Below are positions 1 through 12,245 of a DNA stretch of 64,000 bases, one piece after another. The number at the start of each line of letters is the position of its first letter. The first letter of the stretch is position 1. This stretch comes from Mixophyes australis (Eukaryota; Chordata; Amphibia; Anura; Limnodynastidae): contig JAVHZZ010000003.1 in assembly GCA_036250195.1 (NCBI GenBank), forward strand, positions 333,372,375 to 333,436,374, read 5' to 3'. Below the pieces are notes generated by a model, which did not search any database, was not told the origin of the DNA, and saw only the letters and a list, made by a program, of their open reading frames with translations. Position numbers and translations under genes: made by a program.

Positions 1-2080
1 CTAATTGGCTACTTGTGTAACTGTTCCGTATATGTATATGTTTATACTTTGCTTCAAGAGACTTTATTTACTATCATACAAGCTGCAGCTTAGAGAAGTT
101 ATCTTCAATATATTGTATGCAAGGTTTATATGTGTTGCACATGCATTTGATTTAATAAAATCATAGTATTATTTAAAAATACTGCAAGTAATATTCACAT
201 ATCTGCGCCAAATGACACCATAGTTTGACCTGTAGTAAACCTGAAGGGATAGATCTCCCTTCCTTAATTATTTGTCATCCAAGGCAACAACATTGTGATT
301 TTATAAACACTCAAAGGGAGTGCAGATTCCTAACCTTTTTTCCTATTAGATTATCGATCATCGTCTAAGTTTACACACTGATGCAATATCGGGCTGAATG
401 GTGGTTTCTCGAGTGATTGGCCCAATCATTGGCTGAAAACACTGGTATGTGTACCCAGCCTTACTGGTAAGATCAGCCAGGCGTTACACTGAATATCGAG
501 AAAGAAACAGGAAACAACCATGTAGTACAAAGAGGCTAAGGCCCCTGTTTATTATTATGCAGCAATAACACAGATTTTCTATTGCCGCTTATCCCAGCGA
601 AATAAAATCAGCTATTGACGCAGTTTATTATTAAAATATCGGTGGAACGACACTGTCTGGCAGTGCTAAGAATAGTCTTACCCCTTGTCCTGCCTTAGGT
701 TCTATTTGAGAATAATCTAATGTTTGATTGGCTATAAATTGGTCTAGACCAGCAATTGACTACATGATAGTCTAGCCCTGTAAAATGTATACCGCTCTGA
801 TTGGCTACATGTTTTGCTCTCACTCTATTTTAATGTTCTGATTGGCTACAGGGTGGTTATAGGCCAATTCAACATTGCATACACACAGGTGAGGAAAAAA
901 AGTCTAAGCACTAAATGTAAAGATGACAGTGAAATTCACTTAAAGATATCCAATGGGGCCACTGTCAGAGTTTAAAGGTTTGTACACACATAATAAACTT
1001 ACAAATTACTACTGGACAAGAGCAATTACACTACATGCACCTAAAGATGGCTGTTTGGCAGTGACAGCTTAAACATATATATGTATGAACATGTCCCCAT
1101 TAAATAGGGTAATTAACGCAAGCAAATCATATTACTTTTGTAAAATTATGTGAAGAGCAATCAAGAGAATGGGAAGATGGTCCTGGAAGAGATAATTACA
1201 AATGGTAAGATGATGGAAGGCACATGAAAGAAAAGGGAACAGGCCATAACCCACCATAATTAATTAATTTTTCCCAAGGTACTCTAAACAACAAAAGCAA
1301 AATGTATCCTAACAATTAAGCTACTTCAAAGCAGGGTTTCACATAATTAAAAATGTTATGCTGATGTGATAAATAATAATAGGCAATTTTAAGGTAACAA
1401 CCTGCATTTACCAGTCATGCTTGAGGCTTGTTACTACTGAATAAAGGAGCATTAATTTAAAGATAAAGAATCAGAAAAATACATTTGCAATCATGTATTG
1501 TGTCAGGTATATCTGTAAGAACAGGAAAGACCATTACAAACCTACCAAAGCAAGGTTTAGTTTATTTCAACATAGTGTAAACTGTTGTATTCTGTCCGAA
1601 TTCAGCCAAAACCCACCTGCCCAACCAACACTCTTATCCCAAGCCATGGACAATTAGGAGATGGGGATGGAGCTCTTTATTCTGTCTGAATTTGGCCAGA
1701 ATGAAAAGCATTGGGTTGAGTTTTGTACTTCCATATCTAAGTAAAAGGGGGTGTCTGTGATATTTATAGAGTACTTATTGAATTAACCAGTTCTGCAACA
1801 GAGCCACTTATGGACTGTATGGACATTTCCTTCCTGCTTTGTGGGTAAATGGCAAATAACATCCACAGTGGTTCTCATATTAACATCTAGCTTTCTAAAT
1901 TCAAACCAGATATAAAATGTTATCTTACTGGTCCTGTTCGATGAACTCAAACTTTTTGGTTGATCCATCTTGAGAATATTGCAATTCATTTTTGGTCTGA
2001 CAGTCATGGTGTGTATTTATAACTGCTAAGGTGTTCTATCAAATTAAAAGTGCAAAGTTGTTTTACTTTATGGCTCACAA
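1..2080. other. unassigned AT-rich DNA with several inverted CCAAT motifs
   Basis: No gene or repeat family is recognised. Reading frames are short and lack domain signatures. Six ATTGGC/ATTGG motifs (inverted CCAAT boxes) lie in the first 880 bases, near 4, 415, 425, 726, 799 and 840; the last two share the longer string CTGATTGGCTACA. A direct repeat of about 20 bp beginning tattctgt occurs near 1588 and 1679. Confidence 0.4.
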
Positions 2081-2083
2081 TTA

Positions 2084-2101
2084 GTGTGTGTGTGTGTGTG
2101 T
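2084..2101. repeat. (TG)n microsatellite
   Basis: An uninterrupted run of nine TG dinucleotides. Confidence 0.9.
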
Positions 2102-2203
2102 ACCTAATGTTTGAGAAGTTATTGCAAATTTAACTTGATCAACAAACCACTTCTGGAACCACTTTAAAATAATATTGAGCATCTCTAACCAAATACTATG
2201 TAT

Positions 2204-2242
<39 letters not shown>

Positions 2243-2247
2243 CACAC
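2204..2247. repeat. compound (TC)n(TA)n(CA)n microsatellite
   Basis: About 12 TC units, then TA units, then a short CA run. It abuts the dispersed repeat beginning at 2248; the other two copies of that repeat also have TA/CA runs at this edge. Confidence 0.9.
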
Positions 2248-2660
2248 AAGTTAACTCGTGCATGATACTCATGCATTCTAGTCAAATCAGGCTACTTAAG
2301 GTGTTAAAAAGGTTCTTGTCATGCATTTGGGCCATAGCCCAGGCCTCAACCACTCCCCACTGTCACCCCCGGCAACCACCAACCACTCCCAACTGTCACT
2401 TCTCCTTCAAGAAATATATATATATATATTTTTTAAATCTTTATAAACACTTTTAACAATTAACAAATTAAATGAACAAATTAAAAACATCTTAGTATAC
2501 CAAATTTCAGCCCTTTCTGAATTTTTTTTATTCACACACACTAAGAATTTAGTAGGTCAGTGTATAACTCCGCCCAGCAGGTGGCGCTGCAGCTTGGTTT
2601 TATTTTTTCCACACACACACAGACAGACTAACACACGCCACTAGACATTTATATTATAGA
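2248..2660 (+). repeat. dispersed repeat family X, copy A (413 bp)
   Basis: This block recurs at 34240-34653 (inverted) and 56846-57254, at high identity by eye. It starts at gttaactcgtgcatgatac and ends at the motif gacatttatattataga. In the opposite orientation it would begin TCTATAATATAAATGTC, an AT-rich 5'-TC start like those of Helitrons, but I find no clear CTRR-plus-hairpin end, so the class is open. Internal landmarks are a CA-rich stretch with two near-identical 'accactcccaactgtcac'-type halves and 'cagcaggtggcgctgcag'. No coding frame is evident. Confidence 0.8.
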
Positions 2661-2674
2661 TATCTATATATATA

Positions 2675-2711
<37 letters not shown>
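2661..2711. repeat. (TA)n microsatellite
   Basis: TA-rich run with two TATC interruptions at its left end, directly following the dispersed repeat. Confidence 0.9.
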
Positions 2712-2715
<4 letters not shown>

Positions 2716-2716
2716 T

Positions 2717-3540
2717 TTCTTATTAAACAGCCAATTATGAGTTCTTGTACATTCCTGAAATACATAACACCTGTAACTCCCTATGATAGTGTTTAAACAA
2801 TGTATGTAAAGCTAACTATGAAGCTTTTCTGGCAGAAATCATCAAGATTTATTTATATAGCATCAGCAAAGTCAGTAGCGCTTTATAAGCATGGAACACC
2901 AAACCTTAGTACCTAACCCCCTATACACAGCATCACATTTTATTATGCAAAATTTGGAAGTGATGCATCACTCTCTGTAATGCTGTTTATCCTTTTAGCA
3001 GGCCATTTTATCATAAATAATTTAATTACCACTTAATGATGTTCCTTAGTACTCTGTCAGTTATCCTTGAGAGCCTGCAAAATTGATAATTCCTCTAAAT
3101 ACTTTTCATTTATTATGTGTTTGTGTTTCAGAAGCAAGAGAAAATAACATAAATCCCAAACTTTTTACTGTTATTAAAGTGTGGCTTAAAGAACTAGAGT
3201 TAGTAAATTGTAATTTGAGACGTATGTGTATAGGACAGCTAACATCTACATTTTTATACAAATTGCTGCTAGATCGAACACACAGGATAGAGAGAGCAGG
3301 CAGAGGTGCATGGCTGCAAGTGGAGAATCGAGGGTAGGATAGCAGAGGGCAGGAATTGGCCCAAAGTAGCATAAACGCTGAGGTTGTTATATTAAAGAAA
3401 AAGAGTTATTTTAACATGGAAGGGGTTGGTAAATTATTAGCCAATCAGTTTTAGGGTTCAGGGAGGAGCTACGTGGGGGAAGGCTTCTAAGGTTGGTAAG
3501 AGATAGTTAGATTTCTCTTGCCTTCTGGAAAGATTCTTAA
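2717..3540. other. unassigned; contains a fragment of a common anuran repeat tail
   Basis: Nothing gene-like is seen. Bases 2848-2890 (tttatttatatagcatcagc then gcgctttataagc) resemble the better preserved repeat at 59285-59470. The remainder is unassigned. Confidence 0.35.
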
Positions 3541-3936
3541 TTTTTTTCTCAATTTTTCCTATTTAATTGTCTTATTTGTCTTTATTTTTCTTTACGCCTT
3601 TATTACATTTATCTTTTTCTTACTCGTTCTCATTGCTTCTCTGTTATTCTTTTCCTAGTAATTTTTTCCCTATTGTCTTTCATTGCCTTTTTGTTCCTTT
3701 CTGTCTTGTCTTCCTACATTTGCATTCTCTCCCCCTCCCTCCTTTTTTATTCTTTACTTTTATCAATTCTTTCATAACCATTAGCATTTCCTCCTCTAAC
3801 ATTTCCGTTCTTTTATTTTACTCCTTTGCTTCGTTGGGGTTGTTTCTCATATTTCTCATTTTCTTGTTATTGTCAATTATTTGATTTGCTTATTAGTTGC
3901 CCCTAACCCCCCCCCCCCCCCCACACACACACACAC
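3541..3936. repeat. pyrimidine-rich tract ending in poly-C and (AC)n
   Basis: The top strand is dominated by T and C for almost 400 bases and ends in a C run (about 3907-3922) followed by (AC)n to 3936. A 105-residue open frame here is a low-complexity by-product. Strand asymmetry of this kind can form triplex or slippage structures, but no function is claimed. Confidence 0.7.
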
Positions 3937-5060
3937 CACTAGTGCCATTTTGAAAATAATGTGGTCTAGGAGACCCTGGGCGGCCCAACACCGCCTCATA
4001 GAGGTCCCCCATCTGGAGGTTTTCGGTTTTACCTACATATGGGTCAACCGATGCATGCACGGCGTGTGCTTTTGCTTTGTTTTACTTATTTGTTAATGTT
4101 ATATGTAGGCTTTGATGTGTTTTATGTTTTTTTTCCCCTCTTTGTTTTTAGGTACCCGGCAGGATGTCAAGTTCTTTTGGCTGGAGGGCCATTCATTTTT
4201 TGGGGGCCAGCTCAGGATTCAAACATTTTTCCCCAAACTAGATCTGTACGCTGGCTGGGTTTTAGGAGGCTTTGTTGGTTTTCATTGTTAGATATCCTTT
4301 TTGACAATGAGCATAAGTTTGGGGGCCCAGAGATTTTGGTTATGCATTTGAGTGGGAAAGATTTGGGTAAGCTGACAGGCCTGGATCTCATTGCTCACAT
4401 TAAATCAGATGTTGAGATCATTAAATCCCTATAGCTCTCTATTCGGCCGGATATAATTCCCATGATAAAATAGACAGGGGTTGCCAATGTGACCCGCATG
4501 TACAGGGTCCGTTCTAAAGTGAATAGAGCCAATAGGAAATTATTTGTTGGTCTAGTGGGTGCAGTGATTAGTTAAAAGGAATTATTTTTATAGGCCAGAC
4601 GGGGTACATTTGTCTGATGTCAGTGTTTGCATATTCTGTAGAGCAAATGTTTTGATTTTTATTGGGCATTGAGAGGTCACTTTGGTGGCAGGCTTAGGTT
4701 CCTGGGGTGGGGAACCTAGCTGTGGCGGAAAGCAGTACAATCAGCAGCCATAATGACACATTCAGGTGGCGTGTTGGGCACTCTCCCTTAACAGGGATGT
4801 TCAATTCATTTACTACCCTGGTGGTAGTCGGGGGGCACGATTTGGTCAGGCAGGACTCAGCTAATGAGCCAAATGTGGTAGAGTTGTGCTCCACCATCTA
4901 AAAGTGTCCCAATTTTTAGTTCAAGAAGTTTATAGTTTATGGATATGGCTGAAGGGTGATTGGTCTTGCTATTTATTGGCCACCCTTTTTTCTGATTAAA
5001 ACTTAATTTTCAATAAAATTTTGTGACCTTTCATATGCCATACAAGTGTCTTGTGTCTTT
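3937..5060 (+). mobile_element. decayed retroelement segment with SGNH-hydrolase-like frame
   Basis: The segment carries the broken SGNH-like frame described separately and ends with an AT-rich tail containing 'caataaaattttgtgacc' at about 5008-5030. SGNH/GDSL hydrolase domains are known as accessory frames in tyrosine-recombinase retrotransposons of vertebrates (Ngaro/DIRS group) and as esterase domains in CR1 LINEs. The rest of the element is not recognised, so the class is uncertain and the outer limits are approximate. Confidence 0.5.
4150..4640 (+). pseudogene. SGNH/GDSL hydrolase-like protein, broken
   Basis: Translation of 4160-4434 gives a frame containing GGPFIFW (block I region), WLGFRRLCW, then PEILVMHLSGKDLG and a helix ending at a stop codon at 4432-4434. 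In intact relatives block I has a serine in a GHS/GDS-type motif and block III has a GGND-type motif. Here the serine position reads GGP and block III reads SGKD, so both catalytic blocks are altered. After the stop a second piece (about 4470-4640) continues the family and keeps the block V pattern RPDGVHLSDV near 4594-4623, with the Asp and His expected for the catalytic pair. I read this as a dead copy of a retroelement-borne hydrolase rather than a host gene. Family assignment is from recognition; the substrate is unknown. Confidence 0.5.
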
Positions 5061-5550
5061 ATTTTGTAGTTATAAGGTAACTCATGGTAAGTGAAATAAT
5101 GTAAAAGATATAGCTAACAACCGTTTGGCGGCTTATAACTTTCAGCTCCTGAAACTGCTTTTGAGAAGTTGATGAAGGTGCAACACATGGTGGTTAATTT
5201 ATACCATACACATGGGGAAACATTCTGAGTTTTGAAAAACCAAATTGGCATTAACAATTTTACATCTCTCAAGTTCAAGCTAGGACCTATAATTAGGGGT
5301 TTACTAGATTACAAAATGGCACATATTTTGTTGTGCAGTAATTCACTTGTTCACATGACATACATATCAGATTATGACATTATGAATCAGGCAAGAAGGG
5401 TTTCCTTAATCTTAGAGCGGGTGACTTTGTTGAGCTCTCTAGAAGTTTAGAAGTAGTGAGGGATATAGTGAAAGCAGAACCTATTGAAAGGACATAAAAC
5501 ATGTCCAATCAGATGAGACAATCATAAAATAAGTCACACTTATAAACAAG
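5061..5550. other. unassigned
   Basis: No gene or repeat recognised. Confidence 0.3.
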
Positions 5551-6000
5551 CTATCACGGTCGTCTGTTTTCCTTCATCCGATTCGGGGTCTTGCTGAGGC
5601 AGGAGTCTAACAGAAACTGGAGGCCTTGATAAATCATCTGCTCATCTGGAATGTACTAAGCAGCCCTAGCAAGATAGGAGTTTAGGACTAGAGTCTGCGC
5701 TAGAGTATGGAACAGGAATAACAACACTCTGGAACTGTTCATGGGAACTCAACCCTGGCACCTGTAACCAGACACACAGAGCTGGAGCCCACTATTAGTA
5801 ACACACAGAAACTCAGAACAGAATGAGCTGAAACTGGAGACAGGAACTCAGAACCGTGACTAGGAAAAGAGAACTCAACACTGTGAGACAACCACAGACC
5901 TGAAACTCACACATGAATACACATAACTGGAAATGAGCCCAATAAAGACTCAGAACCAGCCCCAGCTACAGAATAGGTGATACTGGCAAAATCCCAGGCA
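5551..6000 (-). repeat. possible old LTR fragment
   Basis: Read on the minus strand, the block is T/C-rich with repeated 'gttctgagt' motifs and ends ...gaccgtgata, which resembles the ...CGTGACA end of gypsy-type LTRs. No TATA box, partner LTR or target duplication was found. It could equally be another repeat class. Confidence 0.25.
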
Positions 6001-8219
6001 CTGCAGAGTAAGCACTAGATAATGCAAAGTTGTTGCTGAGGTACGCACTCATGATGAATGCAGAATTCTTGCAGAAGTATGAGCAGTTTGGAAATGCAGG
6101 GTACTTGCAGATAGATGATCACTTTGTAATGTAGGGTATTCAGGAACGGTGCTGGAAACAACTGGAGCCTGGGGCCAAGAACTATTCTCAGGAGAGAAAG
6201 TGTGTTGTTCTGGCAATGAGCCAATCTTGGGAACTTATCCAGAGCTACAGCTACATTTTGGAATGCCCTCCTCGTACCAGTCTGCCCCCTAACATACAGT
6301 GTTTTGGTCACTTTAAGGGAATTTATTACATCTTCTTTCTCTACATAATGCCCATACATCTCTCTAGCTCATTATCTGGTACCATCCAAGAGTAACTAAC
6401 CTCTGTATGCAGATAGGAACACTGAGTAATGTGGCTCATTTCTATCACTCCATTTGTCTCAAGTCTTTTATTGGAATCAATCTATGTTTGATTTATCCCA
6501 TCACTGTACATTGCTGTGGAATATATGTTGGGGCTTTAAAATAACAGATGAATAATAATACTACCACTGCTATTACTACTGCTACTACTATTACTATTAT
6601 CACTACTATATGATTTAAATTAGTTCATTTACATTAATGACAAAATTACTTTAGTTTTGGGTGGAGTTTCCCAAGTTTTAGACAAAATGCAGAGACCTTC
6701 TGGAGTTTGACATTCGTTTGATCTAGTGGGTCCCACAGAAGACTACAATGGGCCAATGCTTTCCTCACTACTACTACTACTACTGCTTGCTTGCCCGTTT
6801 TAAATAGGCATTGGTGTTGTCCCTCTCCGGGGAAGGTTTGCAGGGGATAGGCATTGAAAACACAGCTGTGTTTGAAAAAAAAAGCCTGCCTTATTCGTAT
6901 GAAGCAGTAGCACTGCTGGAGAGACAGAGGCTTCAGATAGGGGACCTGTGGGTTTAGGTGGATCGCTATACCACTGGTAGATATCTGCACTATCAAAATT
7001 CAGTGAACGCCACCCAAAACAACATTTTAAAATTTTAATGGCGTTCTCTAAAAAGAATTGCTCTATTGTTATAATTTGACAGGTATTTTTTTCAGTTTGT
7101 TGGGTTCTAGTAGTATCTCTTTGACAGACAATATAGCAAGTTATTTCTTATTTGCATAATGCATTGACATCAGGAGAAAACAAGTTTGCATTAAAACCAA
7201 CAGGTGAGCTCCACTGTATTGAAGTTTCCTAGATCCCGAGAGGTGACAGGACAAATATACATAACACATAAGATATGCACATGAATATATATAGAAAGAC
7301 CCAGAATATTTAAATGATGTGATATATAAATGTATCACTGTAATAAGTTCCACTTAAAATACAAGTCTTAACAAAGTGAGACAGCATAATTCAAACCAAC
7401 TCATACACAGTTTCCTAAAAAACATAGCGGTTACATTTATTAAATTATCTTTAATACACATTGTGGGAGAATAAACTGTGATGTGTGATCCACATGGGAA
7501 TATAAATACTAAATATCTGGAATATAAATACCCTAAAGCATCCCCAGTCTCATGTCTAATATACGGATCACTAAACTGTTTTCAGATGGAACCGGCTCCA
7601 GATTCTACAAATCTTCCCTGGCAGTGAATGTGAATGCGTAGGAGGGAGATGTTTTGTATCTCAGAGTCAATTTGCTGAGCCATTCAGTCCCCTACAAATA
7701 TTTTGTAAAACAAAAATGCATGGTAAAAAAAAATCAAATACAAACAGATGTAGCTATGAGAACTAGAATAACAGTAATAGACCAGCCGCATTTCCTTTGC
7801 ATGCTGAATGAATAACACACTGTGCAAAAATACACATCCCAATAATGACTACTGCTTGTTAGAATACGTAAGAAGTATACAATAGAAAAAGGACATTCAC
7901 ATGGGGGCACAAGTGCATTTAGATGTAGTAATCTTGCATGTCATATAACATTTGTCACACTGCACATGCGCAGAACATCTTTACACCCGTTTTGATAGAA
8001 GTAGGGCTTTTCACCCTTTGTTAAATCTATCCAAAAATTATTGCACATTTTTCAGCCTATAGATTCACTTGTCACTATCAAAAAACTTGTCACATTACTG
8101 GTGCATGAATCAAATGGTGCTTAGTGAAGTAATCCACATACATCAGAAGCAAGTGTATTATAGAGAGCAAATAATTTTCTTGTATATTTATTTATTAATA
8201 AACAGCTTCATACACAAAC
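6001..8219. other. unassigned; short trinucleotide repeats
   Basis: Contains degenerate (ACT/ATT)n repeats at about 6545-6610 and 6763-6785. The 110-116 residue frames in this stretch show no recognisable domain. Confidence 0.35.
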
Positions 8220-8385
8220 CTTAACGGAAAAATCACTGATGGGCACGGCTGCCTTAGGACCACACCCCCGTTTAAAAGTAGGCGGAGCCCATCCAGTTCA
8301 CCTGGAGGCCCATTGCCCTCACCAGGGGGCCCGCAGTACTCTCCGGCGTCCCCACTGCTGCAGATGACTGGCTGTCAGTGACAGC

Positions 8386-8490
8386 CTATAGTGAGGGGGG
8401 CTGCCTATGCTAAACTATAGTGAGGGGGGGCTGCCTATGCTAAACTATAGTGAGGGGGGCTGCCTATGCTAAACTATAGGGAGGGGGTGA
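8386..8490. repeat. 29-30 bp tandem repeat, about 3.5 copies
   Basis: Units start at 8386, 8415, 8445 and 8474, with the core ctatagtgaggggggctgcc. Copies are nearly identical and differ mainly in the length of the G run. Confidence 0.9.
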
Positions 8491-8990
8491 TGGAACCTTT
8501 CATTTAATGCAGAGGTGGTTTGGGTCTATAACTGAATGTGGGGCTGAGTGTGGGGAGGAGGGCTATCTATTACATGTGAATATTAATTTTTTAAAGCTGG
8601 GAATGGTTGTGAGAAATGGATGTATTAAACGTAAAAGCTATTAATTTATTGCTGGGGCTGTTTGGAGGGAGGGTAATAGTATTGCCATTTAATAAATAAA
8701 CCTATTAATTTAATGTTGGGGTTGGTTGGAGGGAAATAGATCTATTTATCAAATGTGAGCACTATTACTTTAATGTTGAGGCTTGAGAGAGGACTAATTA
8801 TTAAAAGTGGGTGCTGTTGATCTAATGGCGGGGATGGTTGAGGTTTTCTAAATGTACCCATAATTTTTTTCCAAATAGGGCCCCAACGTTACGGGATCCA
8901 AACAAGCTGCAACTATAGAAACCAGCAGCCACAGGTGATAAAAGTGACAAGAACAGGTAAGAAAGTCTGTCAAATGTTCTGAGTCTAGTG

Positions 8991-9137
8991 CAGTATTGGC
9001 TAACCTGTGGCACTCCAGGTGTTGTGAAACTTCTAGTCCCAGCACATCCTTCCAGAAATAAGCTGCTATATATTGGCAAAGCATGCTGGGGCTTGTAGTT
9101 TCACAACACCTGGAGTGCCACAGGTTAGCCAAGCCTG
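8991..9137. mobile_element. palindromic hAT-type MITE (147 bp)
   Basis: Long inverted arms (CAGTATTGGCTAACCTGTGG at the left; the right end complements CAGGCTTGGCTAACC) extend through 'ctccaggtgttgtgaaac'. The element is flanked by a perfect 8-bp target duplication GTCTAGTG at 8983-8990 and 9138-9145. An 8-bp duplication with a CAG start is characteristic of hAT elements. Small open frames across this site are translations of the arms, not genes. Confidence 0.9.
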
Positions 9138-9380
9138 GTCTAGTGGGACAATCCCGATTTTTGGTGACTGTTGTGCCCAATCTAAGGGGCAGGTCAAGAC
9201 TGTGTATTCTTTATATACACACTGCATTCTTTATATACTACACTAGGGTGCTAGCTGTCCTTTGTGGGCTGACCACTCCCCCCTCTGGTCTTGCCTCTAT
9301 GATGGCTGGCCCCTCTAGTGGGCCCCTAGCGTTGCAGTCCCCCGGTGGGCCCTTCATGCTCCAGTCCGAAACTGAGTGTA

Positions 9381-11628
9381 GGGCATTCTTTGCTAAAAGC
9401 TGTTCATGTCATACTTACCAACCTTGTTTCCTCCCAACTGAGAGATCCCAGAGGGGAGGATAAGTGGCAACAGCAAATTCCTCCATTTTTGCCCCGACCC
9501 CCTTGATCGTATAACTTTTCCACTAGGTAGGGCCAAAATTATGCAATTCGCAACAAATTGCATAGAACGGCCTTATAGCAGGTGCAAAACATGCGCCGCC
9601 TTACATGAGTATATGCGTGTTTCTGAACATCTTCATGAGCTGCAGTTGCGTGAACACGTCTTTAGTGTACTCGGCCTCCATTTCAACACCCCTTTCATCC
9701 TCCCTCCCGCCTCTCCAAATGCAGTCGGGCATAAGTGCCAGAATCACACAAGCCTGCATAGAAATGCAACTACTGGCAAACCATATCTTGAGTGGAATAG
9801 CACTGCACATGCCCAGAAAAGTGGCTGCAAAAGAACCTATACCAATTTCTGGGGTTCTGGCCTGAATACCTGATTATGTCTGGTGGGCAGGACAGGGAAG
9901 GGAGGAACGTTCTAACGTAGGCTGAGTATTTGAAAGACATATTGAGAATGCTCCACTGAGGCGGATATGTGGTTTCATTATTGCACATGAATATATTATG
10001 TTTTTGGGTTTTTTTTAACGCTGGTGTCAACCAGGCGCATATACTACTGGTGCAGAACTATGCCTATCTTGCATCTTTACAAATTCCTGTATTTGTGGGG
10101 GTTTTTTAGTGATCACAATTCACAATTGCGGCTGCGATCTGGGGTGCAATTGTGGCAGACTCTGCATCAGGCCCATAGTTGGAAACTCTACCGATCACCT
10201 TTTGCTCTTCTCCGCCACAATTGTGCCAGATAGATGCTCTAATTTAAAGCCTTACACCTGCTATGTTGGATCTCCCACATATATATAATATATATTGTTA
10301 AAAACTCTTTAACCACTGGGCTAATCTCCTTTAGAAACCCATATAAGGAGCTTAATTAATTGAATACAATTTGTGTATTACCTACTTCAATCATGTACAA
10401 TAACAATGTTTTGCCTTACAATATGTTGTGCAGTTTCCGTGTGTCTACATTTCATCATTGCATTTGACAGCAATCAGCCTGGAAATCTATTGAATGGGTG
10501 AGGTGGGACTTGTACCCAGGCTCAAGAGAACAGCATGTGATTGTTTGTGAGCTGCTGCCACCAATCCTGTATGATGTCCTGTAGCTTACCAATCAATGTG
10601 CAAGGATAATTTCACACAGGCCCATCTGTGAAGAGACTGGTTCAGCATGGAGAGTCCCACAATGTCTTCCTTACTATTGCCGAAGAGGTTTTCTGACAGA
10701 CAAGCGGTGTCTTAATAAACTGGCAGCGTGAATATGCAAGAGTGATCCAGACTGCATGAATACTGGACCACAGGTAAGTAATCCTTTCTTCTTCTGCTCT
10801 CCCTGAACTATCTTAAAACACCTGGGTTATAGTGAGCCTGGTGTACCAACCACCCTGGTCAAACTCCCAACTGTCCTCCGAGCGTGTCAGTCTTTACTTA
10901 AGAAATCCAACCATTCCACATCATCCGTTAAGCAGTGCAAAATACTAGAGCTACAAGCTAGATGAAGACTGAACTTTTAAGTTCAAATTAAGATTTGTGA
11001 AGATACAAGCATGCATGAAATAAAGCACAATGCACAAACATATAAAGCAATTTTATTATAAAATATGTCACTTAAAAAAAAAAGTACAGCGTTGGAATTC
11101 CATTACTATCAGGAATGTCAGAATACCTAAACAAGGCAATAGTGAATGAGTAAAGTAATGGAAGAAAATTAAAAAGATTAAAGTAATGATGAAGGATGTA
11201 AATGTGATTTACATTTCCACCTTCCAAACCACAATGATCTAGTGTGATTGTGCTAGTCATGCTTTCCATAAATATCCCAAGCAGTCAATCACAATGTAAG
11301 AGAGCTAACACACACATAGGCTTTGCAGCTACATTACAAATGATATGAGAAATCTAGGCCTCTTTCACAAACCGTCATCCGCTTGTGGAAACTATCAGGG
11401 GATATGGAAAATAGGCTGGTATGTTTAATACATGAAAGTTTTAAAATAAAATGTGTTATCAAAGATCCCAGCTTGTTGTTTCTAATTAGATAAATAATCT
11501 CCAGGCTCATGTCACAGTGTTAAAGAGGAGGGGCTGAAGTGATGTCTTCTACCATTTACAAAAGACAATTTTAAATGCTCTGTCTTTTAATATGCTGTTT
11601 AGAATCCAAAATGTAGTCTGTATATATT
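9381..11628. other. unassigned
   Basis: No gene recognised. Frames at 9541-9873 and 9770-10030 overlap on both strands and show no domain. A perfect splice-donor-like string CAGGTAAGTA sits at 10771-10780, followed by a pyrimidine-rich stretch; no matching exon was identified. Confidence 0.3.
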
Positions 11629-11953
11629 AGAGATGTGAACTGACCCCCGTGTTCTGGTTTTGGATCTGGATTAACTGTGTTTTGGTAAAACCGGCCTCGT
11701 GTGTTTTGGTTTTGGATCTGTATTTTTTTGAAAAATTGCTAAAATATGCTAAAAATCACACGATTTTGCACTTTTTTGTTCCTATATTATTATTATCCTC
11801 AATAACACTAATTTTCAGTCATTTGCAGTCAATTTTGACCACCTCACAATATTATTTTCATACACTTTCGGACAAATACTGCAGCGACCTGGCTGAATGG
11901 TAAGAGACAGAGCAATGACACAAACACACGGCAGTTCCTAGCACATCTAGGAC

Positions 11954-12182
11954 CAGGCACAGGCTGGGAGAGGAAAGCCCGGGGGGCACACAGACGGCCG
12001 CATCACGACAGGGAATGCGGCCGCGTCATTGATGACTGTGCACTGACGCAGTCGCATCTGATATCATCAGATGCGGCCGCGGGGGGGAAATTATGTATTT
12101 TTCATCGGGGGGGGCGGCCGGCCGGCCTACCCCCCGGCCCTAATAGCCGTCTGACCCAGCAGCCCGGGCCAGCCCGCCCCTG
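11954..12182. mobile_element. GC-rich hAT-type MITE (229 bp) nested in the hAT element
   Basis: Left end CAGGCACAGGCTGGGAG; right end complements CAGGGGCGGGCTGGCCC, 11 of the first 14 positions matching. Flanks are TCTAGGAC (11946-11953) and TCTAGGCA (12183-12190), six of eight matching. The interior has several short GC palindromes around 'gcggccgc'. Similar ends occur at 14010-14176, 47796-47913 and 58839-59014. Confidence 0.6.
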
Positions 12183-12245
12183 TCTAGGCACATTGCCATA
12201 CAGCAGTGTCAGTAAAGAAAAGTGGTGCAAGATGGAATAGTCCTT

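Larger units (their letters stand above)
8220..9380. other. composite region of GC-richer repeat fragments
   Basis: GC-richer than its surroundings. The left part contains 'accagggggcccgcagtact' and the right part ends in 'gtgggcccttcatgctccag', both resembling arms of CAG-ended MITEs. I could not pair the ends with a target duplication. A tandem repeat and an intact MITE inside it are listed separately. Confidence 0.35.

Noticed and set aside
3567..3884. 105-codon Phe/Leu/Ser-rich frame, possibly membrane protein
   Set aside because: Product of a T/C-rich low-complexity tract.
9083..9463. 126-codon open frame
   Set aside because: Its start lies in the MITE arm (8991-9137); the same peptide words appear in the antisense frame. 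No domain.
10771..10800. Host exon ending at CAGGTAAGTA
   Set aside because: No coding frame with domain or matching acceptor upstream. The same string recurs in MITEs of this window.
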